Of a stretch of DNA of 64,000 nt, positions 54,278-64,000 are shown piece after piece. Both the position numbers and the translations under genes were made by a program. The notes beneath the pieces were generated by a model. It was not told where the DNA came from. It was given only the letters and a program-made list of their open reading frames with translations, and made no database searches. The first letter of the stretch is position 1. Each line of letters opens with the position of its first letter. Source of the stretch: Vespa crabro. Lineage: Eukaryota > Arthropoda > Insecta > Hymenoptera > Vespidae. The DNA lies in contig NC_060958.1 of NCBI RefSeq assembly GCF_910589235.1, positions 3,534,725 to 3,598,724 of the forward strand, given 5' to 3'.

Positions 54278-56530
54278 ATTGTTGTTATTTATATTGGTAT
54301 TTTTATTATTTTTATTGGTACTAATACTTTCCTTATTATTATTAATGTTAATATTACTATGCTCATTATTATTATTGTTATTGATATTACTTTTATTATT
54401 GTTATTGTTATTATTGTTATTGTTATTATTGGTATTGTTGTTATTTTTATTGTTATTACTATAATTCTGTTGTAAATATTGTTATTATATATTTTGTTAT
54501 TATTATTATTGTTATTATTATAATTTTCATTGTTATTACTGTTATTGCTATTATTCATATTGTTTTTAAAGTAAGTGTATTTATAGTTATTGTTATTATT
54601 ATTATTGTTATAATTGTTATTGTTATTATTTTTAATGCTATTTCTTTATTGTTATTACTATTATTCTATTGTTAATATTATTATTATAATTTTCGTTATT
54701 ATTATTATTGTTACTATTATTATTGTTACTATTATTACTGTTATAGCTATTATTCATATTGTTATTATAATTATTGTTATTATTGATATTGTTATTATTG
54801 TTATTGATAATATTGTTATTATTTTTATTGTTGTTATTGTTATTGCTATTATTGTCATTGTTATTAATGTTAATGTTAATATTGTTATTGTCATTACTTT
54901 TATTATTATTATTATTATTTTTATTATTGTTATTTATATTGGTATTTTTATTATTTATATTGGTACTGTTACTTTCCTTATTATTGTTATAGCTAATATT
55001 ACTATGCTTATTATTATTATTGTTATTGATATTACTGTTTTTATTGTTATTGTTATTATTGTTTTTGTTATTGCTCTTATTATTGTTGTTATTGTTATTG
55101 TAGCTATTGTTGTGATTATTATTGTTATTATTGTTTTTGGATATTGTTACTATTGTTATTATTATTATTGTTATTACTATTATTCTGTTGTTAATATTGT
55201 TATTATATATTTTGTTATTATTATTAATGTTATTTTTATTATAATTGTTATTGTTATTACTGTTATTGCTATTAATCATATTGTTATTATATTAAGTGTT
55301 TTTATAGTTATTGTTATTACTGTTATTGATATTATTATTATTGTTATAATTGTTATTGTTATAATTCTTAATGTTAATATTGTTATTGTTATTACATTTA
55401 TTGTTATTAATTATTGTTAATGTAACTACTGTTATCATTGTTCTTGATATTATTGTTTTTATTGCTATTGTTATTATTGTTATTCATATTATTGTTATTA
55501 TTGTATTGATATTACTGTCATTATTGTTATTGTTAATATTGTTTTTCTTATTGCTATTATTATTATTGTTATAGTTATTGTTGCTCTTGTTGTTATTTTT
55601 ATTGTTATTATTGTTATTGTTATTATTGTTTTTGTTATTGCTATTATAATTATTGTTATTGTTATTGTTGCTATTGTTGTTATTATTATTTTTATTATTG
55701 TTTTTGGATAATGTTATTATTATTATTGTCATTATTGTTATTGTTGTTATTGTTATTATTGTTATGGTTATTGTTGTTATTGGTATTACTGGTATTCTTG
55801 TTATTTTTATTGTTAATACTATTATTCTATTGATAATATTGTTAATATGAATTTTGTTATTATAATTATTGTTATTATTATTATATTTATTATTCTTATT
55901 ACTGTTATTACTATTATTCATATTTTTTAAAAGTAATTGTTTTATAGTTATTGTTATTATTGTTATTGTTTTTATTATTATTGTTATAATTGTTATTGTT
56001 ATTATTTGCTAATATTGTTTTTTTATTGTTTTTACTATTATTCTATTGTTAATATTGATATTATAATTCTTGATATTATTATTATTGTTACTATTATTAT
56101 TGTTACTATTATTACTGTGATTGCTATTATTCATATTGTTATTATAATTATTGTTATTATTGTTATTGTTATTATTATTATTGATATTATTGATATAGTT
56201 ATATTTGTTAATGTTAACATTGTTATTGTTATTACTATAATTGTTATTGATATTATTGCTAATGTAACTACTGTTATTATTGTACTTGATTTTATTGTAT
56301 TTATTGTCATTTTTATTATTGTTATTTGTTATTGTTATTACTATTATCGTTATTGTTATTATCGTTTTTGTTTTTACTATTATTTCTATTATTCTTATTG
56401 TTGATATTTTTATTATTATTATTGCCATCATTGTTATTGCTGTTATTGTTATTATTGGTATTGTTATTATTGTTTTTGCTATTATTGTCATTGTTATTAA
56501 TGTTAATGTTAATATTGTTATTGTTGTTAA

Positions 56531-56532
<2 letters not shown>

Positions 56533-56576
<44 letters not shown>
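56533..56576. repeat. Pure (ATT)n run, 44 bp
   Basis: An uninterrupted ATT tract, much longer than the usual two to five pure triplets between GTT units in this array. Confidence 0.95.
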
Positions 56577-57186
56577 GTTATTTATATTATTTTTTTTAAT
56601 ATTGTTATTGTTGCTGTTACTTTCCTTATTATTATTAATGTTATGATTTTTATCGATAATATATTTATTGTTAATATTATTATGCTTATCATTATTATTG
56701 TTATTGATATTACTGTTATTATTGTAATTGTTATTATTGTTTTTTTGTTGCTATTATTATTATTGTTATTGTTATTGTTGCTATTGTTGTTATTATTATT
56801 GTTATTATTGTTATTGGATATTGTTATTATTGGTATTGTTGCTATTGTTATTATTGTTATGGTTATTATTGTTATTGTTATTATTGCTATTCATATTATT
56901 GTTATTATTGTTATTGATATTACTGTTAATATTGATATTGTTAATATTGTTTTTCTTATTGCTATTATTATTATTGTTATAGTAATTTTTGCTTTTGTTG
57001 TTATTATTATTGTTATTATTGTTATTGGAAATTGTTATTATTATTGTTATTATTGTTATTGTTGTTATTGTAATTATTGCTAAGGTTATTATTTTTATTG
57101 TTATTATTGTTTTTGTTATTGCTATTATAATTATTATTATTGTTATTGTTGCTATTGTTGTTATTATTATTGTTATTATTGTTATT

Positions 57187-57512
57187 GGATATTGTTACTA
57201 TTATTATTGTTATTATTGTTATTGTTGCTATTGTTATTATTGTTATTGTTATTATTGTTATTGTTATTATTGCTATTGTTGTTATTTTTATTGTTATTAC
57301 TATTGTTCTATTGTCATTGTAATTTTTGTTATTGTTATTATTATAAATATTTATTTTATTTTTTTTAATATTGTTATTGATCAGTTACTTTCCCTATTAT
57401 TATTATTGTTATTGATATTACGGTTATTATTTTTATTGTTATTATTGTTATTGCTATTATTGTCATTGTTATTAATGTCAATGTTAATATTATTAATGTT
57501 ATCAATTTTATT

Positions 57513-57560
<48 letters not shown>

Positions 57561-59224
57561 TATACTGGTATTTTTATTATAGTTATTGTTACTGTTTCTT
57601 TCCTTATTATTATTATTGTTATTGATATTACTGATATTATTGTTATTGTTATTATAATTTTTGTTATTGCTCTTATTATTATTGTTATTGTTATTGTTCC
57701 TATTGTTCTTATTATTATTGTTATTATTGTTATTGGATATTGTTACTATTATTATTGTTATTACTGTTATTGTTGTTATTGTCATTGTTGTTATTTTGAT
57801 ATTATTGTTATTGTTATTATTGTTGTTGTTGAAATTGTTATTTTTGTTATGGCTATTATTTTTTTTATTGATATTGTTATTATTGTTATTGTTAATATTG
57901 TTATTGATATTACTATCATTGTAATTGTTAATAATGTTATTGTTATTCTTGTCATTGTAATTATTATTATTGCTAATATGGTTATTGTTATTATTGTTAT
58001 TAATGTTATTGCTATTATTGTTATTGTTATTGTTATTGCTAGTACTTTTATTGTTCTTACTATTATAGTTATTTGTTATTATTGTTATTGTTATTATTAT
58101 TATTGTTATAATTGTTATTGTCATTTGTTATTATTGTTATTGTTATTGTAATTGTTATTATTGAAATTGTTGATAATCCTATTATATTTATTATTGTTAT
58201 TGTTAGTTTTGTTATTGTTATTATTGTTATTGTAAATTTTGTTATTGTTGTTATAATTATTGTTATTATTTTTATTATTGATATTATTATTGTTATTATT
58301 GTCATTGTTGTTATTTTTAATATTGTTATTATAACTATTATTATTCTTATTATTATAGTTGTCATTGTTATTATTATTGATATTATTATTATTGTTATTG
58401 CATTTATTGTTATTGATATTATTGATATTTTAATTATTATTATTGTTATCATTGTTATTGCTGTTATTGTTATTATTGTTATTGTAATTATTGTTATTGC
58501 TACTATTGCCATTGTTATTAATGTTAATGTTAATAATGTTATTGTTATTACTTTTATTATTATTATTATTATTATTATTGTCAGTTATAATGGTTTTTTT
58601 ATTATTTTTATTGATACTGTTACTTTCCTAATTATTATTATTGTTAATATTACTATGCTTATTATTATTATTGTTATTGATATTACTGTTATTATTGTTA
58701 TTGTTTTTATTGTTTTTGTTATTGCACTTATTATCATTGCTGTTGTTATTGTTGCTATTGTTGTTACTATTATTATTATTATTATAATTATAGTTATTTA
58801 TATTATTTTTTTTATTATTGTTATTGGTACTGTTACTTTCCTTATTATTACTATTGTTAATATTAATATGGTTATTATTATTATTGTTATTGATATTACT
58901 GATATTATTGTTATTGTTATATTTGCTTTGTTACTGCTCTTATTATTATTGTAATTGTTATTGTGCAATTGTTGTTATTATTATTGTTATTATTGTTATT
59001 GGATATTGTTACGAATATTATTGTTATTATTGTTATTGTTGTTATTGTCATTGTTGTTATTTTGATATTATTGTTATTGTTATTATTGTTGTTGTTGACA
59101 TTGATATTTTTGTTATGGCTATTATTTTTATTATGGTGATTGTTATTATTGTTATTGTTATTATTGTTATTGCTATTATTGTCATTGTTATTAATGTTAA
59201 TTTTAATAATGTTATTGTTATTAC

Positions 59225-59261
<37 letters not shown>

Positions 59262-59684
59262 ATTGTTGTTATTTATATTGGTATTTTTATTATTTTTATT
59301 GGTACTAATACTTTCCTTATTATTATTAATGTTAATATTACTATGCTCATTATTATTATTGTTATTGATATTACTTTTGTTATTGTTATTGTTATTATTG
59401 TTATTGTTATTATTGGTATTGTTGTTATTTTTATTGTTATTACTATAATTCTGTTGTAGATATTGTTATTATATATTTTGTTATTATTATTATTGTTATT
59501 ATTATAATTTTCATTGTTATTACTGTTATTGCTATTATTCATATTGTTTTTAAGGTAAGTGTATTTATAGTTATTGTTATTATTATTATTGTTATAATTG
59601 TTATTGTTATTATTTTTAATGCTATTTCTTTATTGTTATTACTATTATTCTATTGTTAATATTATTATTATAATTTTCGTTATT
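57187..59684. repeat. Near-identical 2.5-kb duplication, left copy
   Basis: It starts at ggatattg (57187) and matches 61,503 onward with a constant offset of 4,316. One substitution was found, A at 57358 against C at 61674. Just upstream of 57,187 the offset changes by a few triplets, which marks the edge of the constant match. Confidence 0.92.
57515..57560. repeat. Pure (ATT)n run, 46 bp
   Basis: An uninterrupted ATT tract preceded by ttttattag and followed by tatactgg. It recurs at 61,831-61,876 in the 4,316-bp duplicate at the same length, although such tracts change length readily. Confidence 0.95.
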
Positions 59685-61828
59685 ATTATTATTGTTACTA
59701 TTATTATTGTTACTATTATTACTGTTATTGCTATTATTCATATTGTTATTATAATTATTGTTATTATTGATATTGTTATTATTATTACTGATATAATTGA
59801 TATAGTATATTTGTTAATGTTAATATTGTTATTGTTATTACTGTAATTGTTATTGACATTGTTGATAATGTAACTACTGTTATTATTGTTCTTGATTTTA
59901 TTGTTTTTATTGTCATCTTTATTATTGTTATTTGTTATTGTTATTTATATTGGTATTTTTATTATTGGTATTGGTACTGTTTCTTTCCTTATTATTATTA
60001 TTCTTAATATTAATATGCTTATTATTATTATTGTTATTGATTTTACTGTTATTATTGTTATTGTTATTATTGTTTTTGTTATTTCTCTTATTATCATTGT
60101 TGTTGTTATTGTTGCTATTGTTGTTATTATTATTATTATTATTATTATAGTTATTTATTTTTTTTTAATATTGTTATTGTTACAGTTACTTTCCTTATTA
60201 TTATTATTGTTATTGATAATATTGTTATTATTGTTATTGTTATTATTATTATTGTTATAATTGTTACTGTTATAATTGTTAATGTTAATATTGTTATTGT
60301 TATTACTTTAATTGTTATTAATTATGTTAATTTAACTACTGTCATCATTGTTCTTGATATTATTGTTTCTATTGCTATTGTTATTATTGTTATTCATATT
60401 ATTGTTATTATTGTTATTGATATTACTGTTATTATTGTTATTGTTAATATTGTTTTTCTTATTGCTATTATTATTGTTGTTATAGTTATTGTTGCTTTTG
60501 TTGTTATTTTTATTGTTATTATTGTTATTGTTATTATTGTTTTTGTTATTGTTATTGTTGCTATTGTTGTTATTATTATTGTTATTATTGTTTTTGGATA
60601 ATGTTATTATTATTACTGTCATTATTGTTATTGTTGTTATTGTTATTATTGTTATGGTTATTGTTGTTGTTGGTATTACTGGTATTCTTGTTATTTTAAT
60701 TATTATTACTATTATTCTATTGATAATATTGTTAATATGAATTTTGTTATTATAATTATTGTTATTATTATTATAATTATTATTCTTATTACTGTTATTG
60801 CTATTATTCATATTTTTTAAAAGTAAGTGTTTTATAGTTATTGTTATTATTGTTATTGTTTTTATTATTATTGTTATAATTGTTATTGTTATTATTGCTA
60901 ATATTGTTTTTTTATTGTTTTTACTATTATTCAATTGTTAATATTGTTATTATAATTTTTGTTATTATTATTATTGTTACTATTATTATTGTTACTATTA
61001 TTACTGTTATTGCTATTATTTATATTGTTATTATATTAAGTGTTTTTATAGTTATTGTTATTATTGTTATTGATATTATTATTATTGTTATATTTGTTAT
61101 TGTTATAATTGTTAATGTTAATATTGTTATTGTAATTACTTTTATTGTTATTAATTATTGCTAATGTAACTACTGTTATCATTGTTCATGATATTATTGA
61201 TTTTATTGTTATTTTTATTATTGTTATTCATATTATTGTTATTATTGTTATTGATATTACTGTTATTATTGTTATTGTTAATATTGTTTTTCTTTTTGCT
61301 ATTATTAATATTGTTATAGTTATTGTTGCTTTTGTTGTTATTATTATTGGTATTATTGTTATTGGAAAGTGTTATTATTATTATTGTTATTATTGTTATT
61401 GTTGTTATTGTAATTATTGCAAAGGTTATTATTGTTATTGTTATTATTGTGTTTGTTATTGCTATTATAATTATTGTTATTGTTATTGTTGCTATTGTTA
61501 TTGGATATTGTTACTATTATTATTGTTATTATTGTTATTGTTGCTATTGTTATTATTGTTATTGTTATTATTGTTATTGTTATTATTGCTATTGTTGTTA
61601 TTTTTATTGTTATTACTATTGTTCTATTGTCATTGTAATTTTTGTTATTGTTATTATTATAAATATTTATTTTCTTTTTTTTAATATTGTTATTGATCAG
61701 TTACTTTCCCTATTATTATTATTGTTATTGATATTACGGTTATTATTTTTATTGTTATTATTGTTATTGCTATTATTGTCATTGTTATTAATGTCAATGT
61801 TAATATTATTAATGTTATCAATTTTATT

Positions 61829-61876
<48 letters not shown>

Positions 61877-62484
61877 TATACTGGTATTTTTATTATAGTT
61901 ATTGTTACTGTTTCTTTCCTTATTATTATTATTGTTATTGATATTACTGATATTATTGTTATTGTTATTATAATTTTTGTTATTGCTCTTATTATTATTG
62001 TTATTGTTATTGTTCCTATTGTTCTTATTATTATTGTTATTATTGTTATTGGATATTGTTACTATTATTATTGTTATTACTGTTATTGTTGTTATTGTCA
62101 TTGTTGTTATTTTGATATTATTGTTATTGTTATTATTGTTGTTGTTGAAATTGTTATTTTTGTTATGGCTATTATTTTTTTTATTGATATTGTTATTATT
62201 GTTATTGTTAATATTGTTATTGATATTACTATCATTGTAATTGTTAATAATGTTATTGTTATTCTTGTCATTGTAATTATTATTATTGCTAATATGGTTA
62301 TTGTTATTATTGTTATTAATGTTATTGCTATTATTGTTATTGTTATTGTTATTGCTAGTACTTTTATTGTTCTTACTATTATAGTTATTTGTTATTATTG
62401 TTATTGTTATTATTATTATTGTTATAATTGTTATTGTCATTTGTTATTATTGTTATTGTTATTGTAATTGTTATTATTGAAATT
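58169..62484. repeat. Right higher-order unit r3, 4,316 bp
   Basis: It is bounded by gttgataatcct at 58169 and 62485. The 50.3-50.9 kb sequence of r1 recurs here at 59.6-60.15 kb (offset 9,269). The 52.5-53.0 kb sequence recurs at 60.33-60.8 kb (offset about 7,806). About 61.1-61.46 kb matches the second 719-bp copy. The unit is thus a mosaic of older right-domain segments. Confidence 0.87.
61831..61876. repeat. Pure (ATT)n run, duplicate of the tract at 57,515
   Basis: Same flanks and same length as its partner 4,316 bp upstream, which supports the recency of the duplication. Confidence 0.93.
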
Positions 62485-63540
62485 GTTGATAATCCTATTA
62501 TATTTATTATTGTTATTGTTAGTTTTGTTATTGTTATTATTGTTATTGTAAATTTTGTTATTGTTGTTATAATTATTGTTATTATTTTTATTATTGATAT
62601 TATTATTGTTATTATTGTCATTGTTGTTATTTTTAATATTGTTATTATAACTATTATTATTCTTATTATTATAGTTGTCATTGTTATTATTATTGATATT
62701 ATTATTATTGTTATTGCATTTATTGTTATTGATATTATTGATATTTTAATTATTATTATTGTTATCATTGTTATTGCTGTTATTGTTATTATTGTTATTG
62801 TAATTATTGTTATTGCTACTATTGCCATTGTTATTAATGTTAATGTTAATAATGTTATTGTTATTACTTTTATTATTATTATTATTATTATTATTGTCAG
62901 TTATAATGGTTTTTTTATTATTTTTATTGATACTGTTACTTTCCTAATTATTATTATTGTTAATATTACTATGCTTATTATTATTATTGTTATTGATATT
63001 ACTGTTATTATTGTTATTGTTTTTATTGTTTTTGTTATTGCACTTATTATCATTGCTGTTGTTATTGTTGCTATTGTTGTTACTATTATTATTATTATTA
63101 TAATTATAGTTATTTATATTATTTTTTTTATTATTGTTATTGGTACTGTTACTTTCCTTATTATTACTATTGTTAATATTAATATGGTTATTATTATTAT
63201 TGTTATTGATATTACTGATATTATTGTTATTGTTATATTTGCTTTGTTACTGCTCTTATTATTATTGTAATTGTTATTGTGCAATTGTTGTTATTATTAT
63301 TGTTATTATTGTTATTGGATATTGTTACGAATATTATTGTTATTATTGTTATTGTTGTTATTGTCATTGTTGTTATTTTGATATTATTGTTATTGTTATT
63401 ATTGTTGTTGTTGACATTGATATTTTTGTTATGGCTATTATTTTTATTATGGTGATTGTTATTATTGTTATTGTTATTATTGTTATTGCTATTATTGTCA
63501 TTGTTATTAATGTTAATTTTAATAATGTTATTGTTATTAC

Positions 63541-63577
<37 letters not shown>

Positions 63578-64000
63578 ATTGTTGTTATTTATATTGGTAT
63601 TTTTATTATTTTTATTGGTACTAATACTTTCCTTATTATTATTAATGTTAATATTACTATGCTCATTATTATTATTGTTATTGATATTACTTTTGTTATT
63701 GTTATTGTTATTATTGTTATTGTTATTATTGGTATTGTTGTTATTTTTATTGTTATTACTATAATTCTGTTGTAGATATTGTTATTATATATTTTGTTAT
63801 TATTATTATTGTTATTATTATAATTTTCATTGTTATTACTGTTATTGCTATTATTCATATTGTTTTTAAGGTAAGTGTATTTATAGTTATTGTTATTATT
63901 ATTATTGTTATAATTGTTATTGTTATTATTTTTAATGCTATTTCTTTATTGTTATTACTATTATTCTATTGTTAATATTATTATTATAATTTTCGTTATT
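62485..64000. repeat. Right higher-order unit r4, cut by the window end
   Basis: It repeats 58,169-59,684 at a constant offset of 4,316. All open frames in the two stretches have the same lengths and the same translations as far as I compared them. It continues beyond the window. Confidence 0.93.

Larger units (their letters stand above)
53861..58168. repeat. Right higher-order unit r2, 4,308 bp
   Basis: It is bounded by gttgataatcct at 53861 and 58169. Its beginning matches r3 at an offset of 4,308, then at 4,984 from about 54,180, because r2 lacks a 676-bp segment that r3 has at about 58,498-59,173. It holds a tatcgata site at 56651 and pure ATT runs at 56,533-56,576 and 57,515-57,560. Confidence 0.87.
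1..64000. repeat. Continuous ATT/GTT triplet-based satellite array filling the window
   Basis: Every line of the sequence is built from ATT and GTT triplets with scattered variant triplets, and no stretch of ordinary unique sequence interrupts it. The T-rich strand is always the given strand, so the array has no inversion that I could see. The triplet phase is kept for hundreds of bases at a time and shifts only at occasional one-base or two-base indels, which is why open frames switch between Ile/Val, Leu and Tyr/Cys composition. Above the triplet level lie monomers of 0.7-1.9 kb and higher-order units of 4-9 kb. No coding sequence, tRNA, rRNA, transposon end or telomeric repeat was recognised. 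The array runs off both ends of the window. Confidence 0.97.
44241..64000. repeat. Right satellite family, related to but distinct from the left family
   Basis: This domain shares the triplet grammar and some landmarks with the left domain, for example ggctattattt followed by gatattactatcattg and gctaatatgg. It also has landmarks I did not see on the left: ggtactgttactttcc (first full copy 44865-44880, then for example 48125, 49462, 49675), gtaactactgttat (from 44523), and gttgataatcct (47784, 49018, 53861, 58169, 62485). The left landmark atttttattaatgg was not seen here after 41819. The two families therefore look like diverged relatives amplified side by side. Confidence 0.88.
61503..64000. 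repeat. Near-identical 2.5-kb duplication, right copy
   Basis: This copy runs to the last base of the window without a change of offset, so the true duplication is longer than 2.5 kb. Upstream of 61,503 it has a shorter run of gttgttattatt-type triplets than the left copy. Confidence 0.92.

Noticed and set aside
57515..57560. Long ATT tracts as transcription terminators or poly-T signals
   Set aside because: They lack hairpins and associated genes, and grade into the surrounding triplet array.
1..64000. CRISPR array or other spaced direct-repeat system
   Set aside because: There are no constant repeats separated by unique spacers of uniform size. The repeats are contiguous and kilobase-scale.
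1..64000. Mitochondrial, plastid or very AT-rich parasite chromosome with real genes
   Set aside because: No tRNA-like, rRNA-like or conserved protein sequence was recognised, and the composition is uniformly triplet-repetitive rather than simply AT-rich.
1..64000. Retroelement or transposon insertions within the array
   Set aside because: Scanning for breaks in the triplet grammar found no insertion with terminal repeats or coding content. All large differences are explained by internal duplication or deletion.

Overview
The whole 64 kb is non-coding satellite DNA. I found no gene, RNA gene, transposon, CRISPR array or other unique sequence in it. The given strand is a near-continuous chain of ATT and GTT triplets with scattered variants (CTT, TTT, GCT, ACT, GAT, AAT, CAT), so it is rich in T, poor in C, and keeps one orientation throughout. 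Hand counts of two 60-base lines give T 34, A 15, G 8, C 3 (bases 1-60) and T 37, A 15, G 5, C 3 (bases 63901-63960). The many open frames are by-products of the triplet composition: Ile/Val, Leu or Tyr/Cys runs on this strand and Asn or Ile/Thr runs on the other. An uninterrupted array this long, with nested higher-order repeats, points to a eukaryotic genome, probably heterochromatin of an AT-rich genome. The lineage cannot be told from the sequence.

Left domain (1 to about 44,240). A complex monomer of about 1.4-1.9 kb is repeated in head-to-tail order. A 14-base landmark (atttttattaatgg) occurs 28 times. Two short diagnostic sites beside it sort the monomers into five types, A to E. Reading from the left gives E, E, E, then A-B-C-D, A-B-C-D, A-B-B-C-D-D, A-E-E, A-B-C-D-D, A-B, A. 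The basic higher-order unit is therefore a tetramer A-B-C-D of 6,135-6,409 bp, altered by later duplications and deletions. The spacings add up exactly, so individual events can be sized: a 1,272-bp tandem duplication, a 1,626-bp D duplication, and deletions or duplications of 492, 195, 90, 78, 51 and 39 bp. All of these are multiples of three.

Right domain (about 44,240 to 64,000). A related but distinct family is marked by ggtactgttactttcc and by gttgataatcct, neither of which I saw on the left. It holds a 719-bp tandem repeat (45,300-46,983), a 1,234-bp unit (47,784-49,017), and a higher-order unit of 4.3-4.8 kb starting at 49,018, 53,861, 58,169 and 62,485. The last 2.5 kb is almost identical to the sequence 4,316 bp upstream, which indicates a very recent duplication or an assembly duplication.

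The interest of the window lies in how the array evolved: a simple-triplet satellite that has acquired kilobase monomers, a typed higher-order order, and a readable record of recombination in triplet register.
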